This document shows, in pieces, positions 1-8,433 of a stretch of 64,000 nucleotides of DNA; within the stretch, counting starts at the first letter, position 1, and every line of letters begins with the position of its first letter. The notes under the pieces were generated by a model that was not told the origin of the DNA, did not search any database, and was given only the letters and a program-made list of their open reading frames with translations. The DNA is from Sedimenticola sp. (GTDB lineage Bacteria; Pseudomonadota; Gammaproteobacteria; Chromatiales; Chromatiaceae), in the NCBI GenBank assembly GCA_026992075.1, contig JALXAM010000064.1, positions 1 to 64,000 of the forward strand, in the 5' to 3' direction. Both the position numbers and the translations under genes were made by a program.

Positions 1-393
1 GTGCTTGCCCGGAAGCGTGGCGGGCGGAGGGGGTGGTGCGGCGTAACTGGCAGGGGGCAGGGTTCCATAGCCGGCCTGGGGGTGGGCTCCGTACCCCATC
101 TGGGGATAGCCTCCATATCCTGCTTGGGGGTACCCACCATATCCATAGCCGGATGTCGGCGTGGCAGGTAGGGTGGGGCTGGGCAGAGTCTGGGATGGAG
201 ACCAGCGCTGGTTGCCACGGTTTTCCACGGGAGGAAACTGCCCTTGGCTCTCTGTCTGTTTCCGCTGACCTTCCACCGGCCGGTAGATTCCGGATTGGGA
301 ACCGGCCTCCGCCGACACTCCCGGGCTGGTGATCGGAAGCAAGAGCACTACCCCCATGGTGGTGTGCAGAAGTCTTTGAGTGCCGAGTTTCAT
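1..393 (-). CDS. Exported Gly/Tyr/Pro-rich protein, C-terminus cut by window edge
   Basis: The reading frame opens at an ATG at 393 with a strong purine-rich ribosome site (GGGAGGGG about 10 nt upstream) and runs off the left edge after 131 residues. Residues 1-29 look like a cleavable signal peptide (MKLGTQRLLH then a hydrophobic stretch ending VSAEA). Residues 30-80 are polar and Pro/Gln-rich. Residues 81-113 hold imperfect repeats of the type GYGGYPQ / GYGAHPQ, followed by a run of five prolines. No catalytic domain is visible. A similar aromatic Gly/Pro tail ends the membrane protein at 36912-38036, so both may be envelope or surface proteins; that link is only compositional. Function unknown. 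Confidence 0.6.
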   Translation of the reverse strand, partial: MKLGTQRLLHTTMGVVLLLPITSPGVSAEAGSQSGIYRPVEGQRKQTESQGQFPPVENRGNQRWSPSQTLPSPTLPATPTSGYGYGGYPQAGYGGYPQMGYGAHPQAGYGTLPPASYAAPPPPPATLPGKH

Positions 394-499
394 CTCGTGT
401 TTCCCCCCTCCCTTTTTGCGGTGTTGTTCGTTTTACGGCAATCTGCTTCCAATCCTGCTATAAAAACGGACTTTTTTGAAGAGCGGCCGGTGTGGTTGG

Positions 500-1204
500 A
501 TGCAGCTTCCCCCTCTGGTGAATGGTTGGATCCTGCGCAGATATCAGCGTTTCCTGGCCGACGTGGAGCTGGCGTCGGGGGAGACTGTGGTCGCCCATGT
601 GCCCAATACGGGACGCATGACCGGCTGCTGGGCACCTGGTGCCCCGGTGCAGCTGAGTCACAGCGATAATCCCAGGCGCAAGCTGGCTTGGACCCTGGAG
701 CGGGTGGACATGGGCGGTGGCTGGATCGGGGTGAACACCCTCCGGGTGAACGCGGTGGTGGAAGAGGGGTTGAGACAGGGAGAGGTGTCCACCCTGGCGG
801 GTTATCGCCGCCTGCTTCGCGAAGTGACGCCCACGGCCATTCCCGGTAGCAGTCGTTTGGACCTGTTGTTGGAGGAGGGGCCGCAGGCACCGGCCTACGT
901 GGAGGTGAAGAACACCACCCTGCTGCTGGGGGAGGCGCTCTGCTTCCCGGATGCGGTGACGGAGCGGGGGCGCAGGCATCTGGAGGAGCTGGCACGGTTG
1001 CGCGAGGCGGGTTTCCGGGCGGTGATCCTTTTTGCGCTCAACCGACCGGAGGGGAGCCATTTCCGGCCGGCCGACGAAGTGGATCCCGATTATGGAAGAA
1101 CCCTCAGGGAGGTGGAGGCCCGGGGGGTGGAAGTGGTGGCGCTGCGATTGCGGCACGGGCCGGACTCCATCGAAGCGGCGGGTACGGTACCGGTGCGGCT
1201 TTGA
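500..1204 (+). CDS. sfsA: SfsA family protein (sugar fermentation stimulation protein)
   Basis: The 234-residue protein matches SfsA over its full length: N-terminal RRYQRFLADVEL, then HVPNTGRMTGC, SHSDNPRRKLAWTLE and, near the C-terminus, the FALNRPEG and PDYGRTL blocks. SfsA proteins have an OB-like N-terminal part and a PD-(D/E)XK nuclease-like fold with unclear physiological role; in E. coli the gene was found through effects on maltose use. I chose the ATG at 500 because it gives the family-typical start (MQLPPLVNGW), although an in-frame ATG at 476 would add eight residues. A TATAAA sequence at 459-464 could be the -10 element. Converges on cpdA 13 nt downstream. Confidence 0.92.
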   Translation: MQLPPLVNGWILRRYQRFLADVELASGETVVAHVPNTGRMTGCWAPGAPVQLSHSDNPRRKLAWTLERVDMGGGWIGVNTLRVNAVVEEGLRQGEVSTLAGYRRLLREVTPTAIPGSSRLDLLLEEGPQAPAYVEVKNTTLLLGEALCFPDAVTERGRRHLEELARLREAGFRAVILFALNRPEGSHFRPADEVDPDYGRTLREVEARGVEVVALRLRHGPDSIEAAGTVPVRL

Positions 1205-1217
1205 GAGCTGGCAGGGA

Positions 1218-2024
1218 TCAGTAGCCGGACGAATCCACTGCCAGCCCCATGGGAAGCTCCTGCAGATGATGGACCTGGCTGGTGATGCTTCCGTCGGGAT
1301 GCAGCCGGAGCAGGCGCCAGGCGGGAGGCTCCAGCGCCAGGGCAAAGCGCTCGGTGCCGGGAGCGAACTGGATGCAGGTGGAAGGGGTACCCAGCAGCTG
1401 CGCCTGTTCCAGGCGGCTCTCCCACTCCTGATGCACATGACCCCAGACGACGCCGCGCAGGTTGGCATGGCTTCGCACCCGGTCCAACAGCGCCTCACCG
1501 TTGGCCAGGCCGATGCGGTCCAGCCAGCGACAGCCGATGGGCAGAGGGTGGTGGTGTACAAAGACGAGCACATAGCCGTTGGACTCGGCCAGTAGCTGAT
1601 CCAGGCGTTCCAGCTCCCCGGACTCCAGGAACCCCCCTTCCCGACCCGCTTGGTGGCTGTTCAGCAGCACCAGACTCCAGTTGCCCAGCTCCAGCGTACC
1701 TCCATTCTGGATCCGGTGGCGGGGGAGCACCTGCTCCATGGTATCGGGATCGTCATGGTTGCCGGGCAGGGTTCCCACAGGGGCATCGAAGCGGGAGAGC
1801 GACTCCGCCAGCCGCTGGTAACCGGCCTCGGAGCCGTCGTGCACCAGATCGCCCGTGGCAATCACCGCATCTGGCCGGGGCAGGGCACGGGACACTGCTT
1901 CGAGCACCTGGTCCAGGCTTTGCTGGGTATCTATGCCCAGCAAGGTACGATGCGGTTCCCGATATAGATGACAATCGGTGAGCTGAAGGATGTTCAGGTC
2001 ACCATCGAAGGCGCGCTGGTCCAT
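1218..2024 (-). CDS. cpdA: 3',5'-cyclic AMP phosphodiesterase CpdA
   Basis: This 268-residue calcineurin-like metallophosphoesterase carries all the metal-binding blocks: D17-x-H19 in LTDCHLY, G58-D59 in ATGDLVHD, GNHD at 88-91, VHHHP around 155-160 and GHVHQ near 195. The LTDCHL start, GILSxN-type central part and length fit CpdA, which hydrolyses cAMP to AMP in the cytoplasm and so lowers CRP signalling. It lies 89 nt downstream of fabA on the same strand, and may be read through from there. The ATG at 2024 places the first metal ligand at the position normal for the family. Confidence 0.88.
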   Translation of the reverse strand: MDQRAFDGDLNILQLTDCHLYREPHRTLLGIDTQQSLDQVLEAVSRALPRPDAVIATGDLVHDGSEAGYQRLAESLSRFDAPVGTLPGNHDDPDTMEQVLPRHRIQNGGTLELGNWSLVLLNSHQAGREGGFLESGELERLDQLLAESNGYVLVFVHHHPLPIGCRWLDRIGLANGEALLDRVRSHANLRGVVWGHVHQEWESRLEQAQLLGTPSTCIQFAPGTERFALALEPPAWRLLRLHPDGSITSQVHHLQELPMGLAVDSSGY

Positions 2025-2113
2025 GTGGATGACAGGCGGTTGGCGATGACGCCAACACTACCCGCTGTCGGCGGATTTGGTAAGTCTTCAGTAGTGCTGG
2101 TGTGATCCGGTAC

Positions 2114-2632
2114 TCAGAAACCTTCGGTGGAGGTGAAGAGCCCAACCCGCAGATCCCTGGCGGTGTAGATCTCGCGCCCGTCCACCTCCAGCCGGCCATC
2201 GGCGATGCCGAGCACCAGCTTGCGGGCGATGACCCGCTTGATGTCGATGGTGTAGCTCACTTTCTCGGCGCTGGGAAGCACCTGGCCGGTGAACTTCACC
2301 TCGCCCACCCCCAGGGCGCGGCCATGGCCGGGATGGCCGAGCCAGCCCAGAAAGAAGCCCACCATCTGCCACATGGCGTCCAGCCCCAGGCAGCCGGGCA
2401 TCACCGGGTCGCCGGGAAAGTGGCATTCGAAGAACCAGAGGCCAGGGTCGATGTCCAGCTCGGCGGTGATGATCCCCTTGCCGTGGGCGCCCCCCTCCTC
2501 GCTGATGTGGGTGATGCGGTCCATCATCAGCATGTTGTCGGTGGGGAGCTGGGCGTTGCCGGGCCCGAACAGCTCCCCGTGGCCGCACTTGATGAGGTCT
2601 TCCTTGTCGTAGGCGTTCTTGCGCTCGGTCAT
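2114..2632 (-). CDS. fabA: 3-hydroxydecanoyl-ACP dehydratase/isomerase FabA
   Basis: FabA dehydrates 3-hydroxyacyl-ACP and isomerises trans-2-decenoyl-ACP to cis-3-decenoyl-ACP, the branch point of anaerobic unsaturated fatty acid synthesis. The catalytic His lies in [14 protein letters not shown] and the catalytic Asp in LGLDAMWQ. Starting at the ATG at 2632 ([13 protein letters not shown]) gives 172 residues, the same length as E. coli FabA; the longer frame reaching 2689 would add an unconserved leader. fabB, its usual neighbour, is not beside it here; the ketosynthase at 27775-28980 is a different, NodE-like enzyme. The upstream 129 nt contain a REP-like inverted repeat pair. Confidence 0.95.
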   Translation of the reverse strand: MTERKNAYDKEDLIKCGHGELFGPGNAQLPTDNMLMMDRITHISEEGGAHGKGIITAELDIDPGLWFFECHFPGDPVMPGCLGLDAMWQMVGFFLGWLGHPGHGRALGVGEVKFTGQVLPSAEKVSYTIDIKRVIARKLVLGIADGRLEVDGREIYTARDLRVGLFTSTEGF

Positions 2633-2709
2633 CTTCTGTTCAACTCTTGGAAACTGATATCCATGAGCTGTGGCCTCACCCCAGATCATGGGAATAGTGA
2701 CGCTCGTGG

Positions 2710-2761
2710 GTCGGGCTTCAGCCCGACAGGGCGTCGGTTGAAAGTCGGGCCGAAGCCCGAC
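2710..2761. repeat. Pair of REP-like palindromes between fabA and proS
   Basis: Two copies of the GTCGGGC..GCCCGAC palindrome occur at 2710-2727 (GTCGGGCTTCAGCCCGAC) and 2744-2761 (GTCGGGCCGAAGCCCGAC). The second abuts the proS stop codon: the TAG of proS forms the TAGGTCGGGC edge of the repeat. The same palindrome recurs at 42829, 43098, 45188 and 45368. Such elements are typical dispersed intergenic palindromes, and here they could act as a transcript-end structure for proS. Confidence 0.8.
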
Positions 2762-4480
2762 CTACGAATCGGTCTCGTTCAGCTCGCGGGTCAGGTACTC
2801 CACCACCTCGTCCAGCGGCACCATCTCGTTCTCGTCGGCGATGCGGGCGCGCACCTCCACCTTGCCCTCTTTCAGGCCGCGCTCGCCCACCACCACCCGC
2901 CAGGGGATGCCGATGAGCTCGCAGTCGGCGAACATCACCCCCGGGCGCAGGTCGCGGTCGTCCAGCAGCACTTCGATGCCGGCGGCTTCCAGCTTTTCGT
3001 GCAGTTCATCCACCACCTTTCGCACCTCTTCGGACTTCTTCATCTGCATCGGCAGCAGGGCCACCTGGAAGGGGGCGATGGCGGCGGGCCAGATGATCCC
3101 CTTGTCGTCGTGGTGCTGCTCAATGGCGGCGCCCACCACGCGGGAGACGCCGATGCCGTAGCAGCCCATGATGAGGGTTACCGCCTTGCCGTTCTCGTCC
3201 AGCACGGTGGCGTTCATCGCCTCGGAATACTTGGTGCCGAGCTGGAAGACGTGACCCACCTCGATCCCCCGGGCGATGGTGAGCACCCCCTTGCCGTCGG
3301 GGCTGGGATCGCCCTCCACCACGTTGCGCAGGTCGGCCACCTCGGGCAGGGCCACGTCTCGCTCCCAGTTGATGCCGAAGTAGTGCTTGCCGTCGATATT
3401 GGCGCCGGCGGCGAAGTCGGCCAGTACCGCCACCGAGCGGTCGGCGATCATGGGGATGGGCAGCTTCACCGGGCCGAGCGAGCCGGGACCGGCGCCCACC
3501 GCGGCGCGGATCTCCTCCTCGCTGGCGAAGCGCAGCGGACTGGCCACCTGGGGCAGCTTGGCGGCCTTGACCTCGTTGAGTTCGTGGTCACCGCGCACCA
3601 GCAGGGCCACCAGGCCGCCGTCGGCCCCTTCCACCACCAGGGTCTTCACCGTCTGCTCGATGGGGATGTCGAACTGCTCCACCAGCTCGGCGATGGTCCT
3701 GGCGTTGGGGGTGTCCACCAGTTCCAGCTCGCGGCTCGGATCGGGGCGCTCGCTGCGGTCGGGGAGCGCCTCGGCCAGCTCCACGTTGGCGGCGTAGTCG
3801 CTGTCGGTGGAGAAGGCGATGGCATCCTCGCCGGTGTCCGCCAGCACGTGGAACTCGTGGGAGGCGCTGCCGCCGATGGCGCCGGTGTCGGCGGCCACGG
3901 CGCGGAACTCCAGGCCGCAGCGCCGGAAGATGCGGCAGTAGGCGTCGTGCATGGCCTGGTAGGTCTGGTCCAGGGAGGCCTGGTCGAGATGGAAGGAGTA
4001 GGCGTCCTTCATGAGAAATTCGCGTGCGCGCATGACGCCGAAGCGGGGACGGATCTCGTCGCGGAACTTGGTCTGGATCTGGTAGAAGTTGACCGGAAGC
4101 TGGCGGTAGCTCTTGAGCTGGTGGCGCGCCAGGTCGGTGATGATCTCCTCGTGGGTGGGGCCGAGGCAGAACTCCCGCCCATGGCGGTCGTGGAAACGGA
4201 GCAGCTCGGGGCCATACTGCTCCCAGCGGCCCGACTCCTGCCACAGCTCAGCGGGCTGGACCACCGGCATCAGCAGCTCCAGAGCGCCGGCGCGGTCCAT
4301 CTCCTCGCGCACGATGCGCTCCACCTTGCGCAGCACGCGCAATCCCAGGGGCAGCCAGGTGTAGAGGCCGGAGGCGAGGCGGCGGATCATGCCGGCGCGC
4401 AGCATCAGCCGGTGGCTGGGAATCTCGGCGTCGGCAGGGGTCTCCTTGAGGGTGTTGAGGGGGAACTGGGAGGTACGCAT
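2762..4480 (-). CDS. proS: Prolyl-tRNA synthetase
   Basis: Bacterial-type ProS, 572 residues from the ATG at 4480 ([19 protein letters not shown]), equal in length to E. coli ProS. Class II motifs are visible: motif 2 around [13 protein letters not shown], motif 3 near [17 protein letters not shown], and the LGPTHEE block. Between motifs 2 and 3 lies the YbaK-like editing insertion (about residues 220-400) that clears Ala-tRNAPro. The C-terminal anticodon-binding domain begins near [11 protein letters not shown]. An upstream in-frame ATG at 4570 would start inside the structured repeat at 4517-4624 and is rejected. The TAG stop codon is shared with a REP-like palindrome. Confidence 0.96.
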   Translation of the reverse strand: MRTSQFPLNTLKETPADAEIPSHRLMLRAGMIRRLASGLYTWLPLGLRVLRKVERIVREEMDRAGALELLMPVVQPAELWQESGRWEQYGPELLRFHDRHGREFCLGPTHEEIITDLARHQLKSYRQLPVNFYQIQTKFRDEIRPRFGVMRAREFLMKDAYSFHLDQASLDQTYQAMHDAYCRIFRRCGLEFRAVAADTGAIGGSASHEFHVLADTGEDAIAFSTDSDYAANVELAEALPDRSERPDPSRELELVDTPNARTIAELVEQFDIPIEQTVKTLVVEGADGGLVALLVRGDHELNEVKAAKLPQVASPLRFASEEEIRAAVGAGPGSLGPVKLPIPMIADRSVAVLADFAAGANIDGKHYFGINWERDVALPEVADLRNVVEGDPSPDGKGVLTIARGIEVGHVFQLGTKYSEAMNATVLDENGKAVTLIMGCYGIGVSRVVGAAIEQHHDDKGIIWPAAIAPFQVALLPMQMKKSEEVRKVVDELHEKLEAAGIEVLLDDRDLRPGVMFADCELIGIPWRVVVGERGLKEGKVEVRARIADENEMVPLDEVVEYLTRELNETDS

Positions 4481-4516
4481 GTTTGTGGGTGGCTTTCCGG
4501 GTTCGGGGTCTATCGG

Positions 4517-4624
4517 GGCGGGTGGCGGTGGGTCGATGGCGGGGTTTCGGCAGCAGGGATGCTGCCGCAAAGCCTACAGGGAAGTATTCACGGCGTCCCC
4601 GCCATCGACCCACCGCCACCCGCC
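4517..4624. repeat. Large hairpin repeat, copy A (28-bp arms, 52-nt core)
   Basis: A perfect 28-bp inverted repeat (4517-4544 and 4597-4624) encloses a 52-nt core (4545-4596). The core contains two small hairpins, GGCAGCA-GGGA-TGCTGCC and TACA-GGGA-AGTA (last stem imperfect here). The same core recurs inverted at 45266-45317 with 51 of 52 bases identical, and in an expanded form at 42897-43050. The arms share only their core-proximal GCGGGG with the other copies. Lies in the 366-nt gap between divergent proS and argG. Confidence 0.85.
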
Positions 4625-4666
4625 AGGAAGCGTTGTCGGTGGTTTCCTGGGGCGTTGTCACCGCAG

Positions 4667-4743
4667 GTCGGGCAAAGGCGCGTAGCGCCGTGCCCGACGT
4701 TCTTTCCGTTTCGTTGGGCACGCTTCGCTTTGCCCAACCTACG
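4667..4743. repeat. Two further REP-like palindromes upstream of argG
   Basis: GTCGGGC at 4667-4673 pairs with GCCCGAC at 4692-4698, and the loop itself contains GGCGC/GCGCC. GTTGGGC at 4713-4719 pairs with GCCCAAC at 4732-4738, followed by CTACG. These are related in form to the TAGGTCGGGC palindromes elsewhere in the window. No protein coding is supported in this stretch. Confidence 0.65.
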
Positions 4744-4804
4744 GGAGCCCTCACTCCGGCAACGACCAAAAAAGCAATTTTAGCCCGAAACCCGGGCCGA
4801 GCGG

Positions 4805-4810
4805 TATAAT
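4805..4810 (+). promoter_or_regulatory. Likely -10 element for argG
   Basis: A perfect TATAAT lies 37 nt upstream of the argG start. The best -35 candidate (TTAGCC at 4780-4785) is poor and 19 nt away, so the promoter may need an activator. No clear ArgR box was seen. Confidence 0.45.
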
Positions 4811-4846
4811 TCCCGCCTTTCCGTTTCGACTCATTCGGTTGCGGCA

Positions 4847-6067
4847 ATGTCCAGGAACAAGGTCAACAAGGTGGTGCTCGCCTACTCGGGCGGGCTGGAT
4901 ACCTCGGTCATTCTCAAGTGGCTGGAGGAGGAGTACGGTTGCGAGGTGGTGACCTTCACCGCCGACATCGGCCAGGGCGAGGAGGTGGAGCCGGCGCGGG
5001 CCAAGGCCGAGGCCATGGGGGTGAAGGAGATCTACATCGAGGATCTCCGCGAGGAGTTCGCCCGCGACTACGTCTTTCCCATGTTTCGGGCCAACGCCGT
5101 CTACGAGGGCGAGTACCTGCTCGGTACCTCCATCGCCCGGCCGCTGATCGCCAAACGGTTGGTGGAGATCGCCCGCGAGACCGGGGCCGACGCCATCGCC
5201 CACGGCGCCACCGGAAAGGGCAACGACCAGGTGCGTTTCGAGCTGGGCGCCTACGCCCTGATGCCCGATGTGAAGATCATCGCGCCTTGGCGGGAGTGGG
5301 ATCTGCTGTCGCGCGAGAAGCTGATGCAGTACGCGGCCGACCACGGCATTCCGGTGGACTTCGCCCAGGCGGGCAAGAAATCGCCCTACTCCATGGATGC
5401 CAACCTGCTGCATATCTCCTACGAAGGGGGCATCCTGGAGGATCCCTGGAACGAGCCCGAGGAGGAGATGTGGCGCTGGACCGTCTCGCCGGAGAAGGCT
5501 CCGGACGAGCCCACCTACATCGAGCTCACCTACGAGAAGGGCGACATCGTGGCGGTGGATGGCCGGACGATGACTCCTGCGCAGGTGATGGAACATCTGA
5601 ACGTGCTGGGCGGCAGGAACGGCATCGGTCGCGACGACATCGTGGAGAACCGGTTCGTCGGCATGAAGTCGCGGGGCTGCTACGAGACCCCCGCCGGCAC
5701 CATCATGCTCAAGGCCCACCGCGCCATGGAGTCCCTCACCCTGGATCGGGAGGCGGCCCACCTGAAAGACGAGCTGATGCCGCGCTATGCCACCATGATC
5801 TACAACGGCTTCTGGTTCTCTCCGGAGCGGGAGGCGTTGCAGTCCCTCATCGACCAGACCCAGCAGGTGGTCAACGGCGTGGTGCGGCTGAAGCTCTACA
5901 AGGGCAATGTCATCGTGGTGGGACGCAAGTCGGAGACCGATTCGCTGTTCGACGAGGCCATCGCCACCTTCGACGAGGATGCCGGCGCCTACGACCAGAA
6001 GGATGCGGAGGGCTTCATCAAGCTCAATGCCCTGCGGCTGCGGGTGGCGGCGCGCAAGCGGAGCTGA
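4847..6067 (+). CDS. argG: Argininosuccinate synthase
   Basis: ArgG joins citrulline and aspartate with ATP to argininosuccinate, the penultimate step of arginine synthesis. The 406-residue protein is full length. The PP-loop ATP-binding motif AYSGGLDTS lies at residues 12-20; further blocks include [30 protein letters not shown] (ending in the aspartate/citrulline pocket) and the [11 protein letters not shown] region. The ATG at 4847 is the first start after the promoter-like TATAAT; the ribosome site is weak. It converges on the next gene with only 9 nt between stops. Confidence 0.96.
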   Translation: MSRNKVNKVVLAYSGGLDTSVILKWLEEEYGCEVVTFTADIGQGEEVEPARAKAEAMGVKEIYIEDLREEFARDYVFPMFRANAVYEGEYLLGTSIARPLIAKRLVEIARETGADAIAHGATGKGNDQVRFELGAYALMPDVKIIAPWREWDLLSREKLMQYAADHGIPVDFAQAGKKSPYSMDANLLHISYEGGILEDPWNEPEEEMWRWTVSPEKAPDEPTYIELTYEKGDIVAVDGRTMTPAQVMEHLNVLGGRNGIGRDDIVENRFVGMKSRGCYETPAGTIMLKAHRAMESLTLDREAAHLKDELMPRYATMIYNGFWFSPEREALQSLIDQTQQVVNGVVRLKLYKGNVIVVGRKSETDSLFDEAIATFDEDAGAYDQKDAEGFIKLNALRLRVAARKRS

Positions 6068-6076
6068 CCGCTTTTT

Positions 6077-7414
6077 CTACTCTTCCGTACCCGCCACCAG
6101 ACGCGTCATGCGCACGATCTGGGGCCAGTCGGCGGTGGTGATGGGTTGGCTGTGGGCCAGGTTGTTGCGCAGGGATTCCAGTGCGCGGATGGCCTCCTGA
6201 CCCTCTGACTTGGATTGTAGCGCCAACTTGCGAAAGTAGACCGGATCCCGGATCACCAGGTAGCCCTTGTCCGAGAGCTGAAGGCAGTCGAGGAGGGAGA
6301 CCTGTTGGCCGCGTCGGTTGCGCTCCTGCTGCAGCTTGCGCGCCTTCTCCAGTCGACCCTTGCTCACCAGCTCCACCCAGCTGTCATCCGGCCAACGCTC
6401 GGAGATCATCTCGGTGAGTCGCATCTCCAGCATGGTGATCATGCCGAACAGCCACATGCGCACCAGGGGCTGTTCCATCTCCGCACGGGTGATGACGCCG
6501 TTCACCGTTCCCAGCAGGGTGACGAAGCACTGGTCGTGGCGGGTGAGCACCTCCACCACCCGGGGCAGGCCGGCATCGCCGGTCACCACCTGATCCGGGC
6601 TGAAACGGCGCAGGTCGATCTTGCTGGAGGCTTCCAGCAGATCCACCCGGCGCAGGTAGCCTTCCACCAATCCTTCCCGTCGGATCCCGATCACCTGTAA
6701 CTGGTACCGGTCCATCAGTGCAAGAACCCGGGAGGGATCGCTGCCCTGATCACAGGAGTGGAGTGGCTCGGCCAGGTCGCGTGCGGTGAAGGATTCGTTG
6801 AACAGGCGTTGGATGCGCCTGCGGGTCAGCCCCAGCGCATGGCGGTGGACAGCCATCTCTTCCGCCACCTCGTGGGGCTCCTGCGGCTGGATGCCCAGCT
6901 TCTCCCGGCAGCGGGCCAACAGCTTGCGTGCCCGCCGCAGCAGTTCCGGGTGGCCGCGGTCCAGTACGTCCAGCAACGCCGCCATCTCCTGCAGATAGGT
7001 ACGGGCGAAGCGGGGGTCGTGTTTGCAGATGTCCCGCGCGTTGTCGATGAGGTCGGCCAGCTTGATGGTCTGGGCGCGGTCCGAGGCCTGTGCCAGGTGA
7101 TCCCGGTCCATCGCCTTGCGCAGACCCCGGTTGCCGTCGCCGGGCTTGCTGATGTCGGTGAGTTCCCAAACCAGGTGGGCAATCCCGGGTCCGAAGGCGT
7201 CTTCGATGTCGTGGTGGGTGGCCGGGGTGTCCTCCACGGTGTCGTGCAGCCAGGCAGCGGCCACCATCTCCTCGTCACCGCCCACCTCCGCCACCAGGCT
7301 GGCCACCGACTTGAGATGGACATCATAGGGGCGGTTGTTGTACTTGCGCCGCTGGTCGATGCGTTTGTGGGCACTGGTGGCGAACTCCCGGGCGCGCTGG
7401 ATGAGGTCGTTCAT
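6077..7414 (-). CDS. SpoT/MESH1-like HD hydrolase with CBS-like region and HEPN-type C-terminus
   Basis: Residues 1-165 resemble the hydrolase HD domain of SpoT/MESH1: H33 (PYDVHLKSV), H57-D58 and E61-D62 (LHDTVED), and D121 (KLADLIDN) match the Mn-binding set, so (p)ppGpp or a related nucleotide is the likely substrate. There is no alarmone synthetase domain. Residues about 215-310 contain two CBS-like segments (RVLALMDRYQLQVIGI and VVEVLTRHDQCFVTLL). The C-terminal part (310-445) resembles Swt1-type HEPN regions and ends with R416-NNLA-H421, an Rx4H motif like that of HEPN ribonucleases. The combination suggests nucleotide sensing coupled to RNA cleavage, which is an inference. Cytoplasmic; stands alone between convergent argG and divergent DUF523. 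Confidence 0.7.
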   Translation of the reverse strand: MNDLIQRAREFATSAHKRIDQRRKYNNRPYDVHLKSVASLVAEVGGDEEMVAAAWLHDTVEDTPATHHDIEDAFGPGIAHLVWELTDISKPGDGNRGLRKAMDRDHLAQASDRAQTIKLADLIDNARDICKHDPRFARTYLQEMAALLDVLDRGHPELLRRARKLLARCREKLGIQPQEPHEVAEEMAVHRHALGLTRRRIQRLFNESFTARDLAEPLHSCDQGSDPSRVLALMDRYQLQVIGIRREGLVEGYLRRVDLLEASSKIDLRRFSPDQVVTGDAGLPRVVEVLTRHDQCFVTLLGTVNGVITRAEMEQPLVRMWLFGMITMLEMRLTEMISERWPDDSWVELVSKGRLEKARKLQQERNRRGQQVSLLDCLQLSDKGYLVIRDPVYFRKLALQSKSEGQEAIRALESLRNNLAHSQPITTADWPQIVRMTRLVAGTEE

Positions 7415-7493
7415 GGCAGGATGAGGACAGAAGGTGGGACTTCGACTCGATTATACTGCTGCTTCCAGGAGCCACCATCGGGATGGGAATTCC

Positions 7494-7991
7494 ATGAAGC
7501 CTCGTATCGGTGTCAGCGCCTGCCTGTTGGGCGAAGCGGTGAGGTACGACGGCACCGCGAAGCCCAATCAGTGGATTCTGAAGGTGCTGTCCGGCAGGGC
7601 CGAACTGGTTCCTCTGTGTCCGGAGGTCGGCGCCGGGCTCGGGGTGCCCCGGCCGCCTGTCCATTTGGTGCAGGTCGGAAACGACATCCGTGCGCTGGGC
7701 GTGGAAGATCCCGCCCTGGATGTGACTGTGCCGCTGCGGTCCTGGTCGATGGAGATGAGCCCGGTATTGAGCACTCTGGACGCGGTGATTCTCAAGTCCC
7801 GCTCGCCCAGTTGCGGCGTGGGATCGGCACCCCTGCATACACCTGGTGGGGAGCCACTGGGGATGACGTCCGGACTTTTCGCCCGGTATCTTTCGGAAAG
7901 CTTTCCCGGGCTGCTGGTGCTGGATGACCAGCTTCTGGAAGAGGGGGGCAGGGAACGGCTCTGCCGTTCCCTGGGAATCCGGGACAGCTAG
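7494..7991 (+). CDS. DUF523 family protein
   Basis: The 165-residue protein starting MKPRIGVSACLLGE matches DUF523: the GVSACLLG start, an RYDG block, LCPEV..GLGVPRPP, ILKSRSPSCG and a GMTSGLFA segment. The conserved cysteines (SACLLG, LCPE, SPSCG) suggest a metal or iron-sulfur site; the family function is not established. The ATG at 7494 is used because an earlier in-frame start at 7434 would add 20 unconserved residues. A TTATACT sequence near 7451 could serve as a -10 element. Ends 2 nt before the stop of the convergent DUF2934 gene. Confidence 0.82.
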   Translation: MKPRIGVSACLLGEAVRYDGTAKPNQWILKVLSGRAELVPLCPEVGAGLGVPRPPVHLVQVGNDIRALGVEDPALDVTVPLRSWSMEMSPVLSTLDAVILKSRSPSCGVGSAPLHTPGGEPLGMTSGLFARYLSESFPGLLVLDDQLLEEGGRERLCRSLGIRDS

Positions 7992-7992
7992 G

Positions 7993-8319
7993 TCACATCT
8001 TTTTCAGCATCTCGTCCACGAACCGCTCGGCGGCGATCCAGTCCTCCAGCTCATGACCCGGCTCGAAGTTGCGCGCCTCGGCCAGAAAATAGGCGTGGCG
8101 CTGAATCATCTCGTAACGCTCCTGGTCGCTGACCGTGCGTGGCGTGACCGTGGTCCTGGCCGGCGTGGCCTTCTTTTTTGCGACCTTCTTCTTGGCCACT
8201 TTTTTCTTGCTGACTTTTTTGGCCACTTTCTCGGCGACCTTCTTCTTGTTCACCTTCTTCTTGGTCACCTTTTTCTTGCTGGTGGCTGGCTTCTTTTCCT
8301 TGTCGGTTTTCCTGCTCAT
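7993..8319 (-). CDS. Lysine-rich histone H1-like tail with DUF2934 domain
   Basis: 108 residues from the ATG at 8319, preceded by GGAG at a good distance. Residues 1-55 are extremely Lys/Val/Ala-rich with KKKV repeats (KKKVTKKKVNKKKVAEKVAK), like the tails of bacterial histone H1-like and AlgP proteins that bind DNA non-specifically. Residues about 68-105 form a small DUF2934-type domain (YEMIQRHAYFLAEARNF, GHELEDWIAAE). Likely a nucleoid-associated protein; the role is an inference from composition. The membrane protein at 36912-38036 carries a closely similar KKKVAKK tract. Confidence 0.72.
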   Translation of the reverse strand: MSRKTDKEKKPATSKKKVTKKKVNKKKVAEKVAKKVSKKKVAKKKVAKKKATPARTTVTPRTVSDQERYEMIQRHAYFLAEARNFEPGHELEDWIAAERFVDEMLKKM

Positions 8320-8433
8320 GGTTGGTCTCCAGGCTTTTCGTGCTTGGCTGTTGAGTGCGGTGTCCACCCCTAATTTCGGCAGCCCTGGATGCACGGGGCA
8401 ACATGATATGCTGCGTCTCCTCGGGGCGATTCA

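Noticed and set aside
4517-4624. Large hairpins as integron attC sites
   Set aside because: No conserved GTTRRRY/RYYYAAC boxes, no integrase in the window and no cassette array.
2102-4783. 893-residue open frame on the plus strand across fabA and proS
   Set aside because: It is antisense to two well-supported genes and has a His/Gly/Leu-rich composition typical of a high-GC shadow frame.
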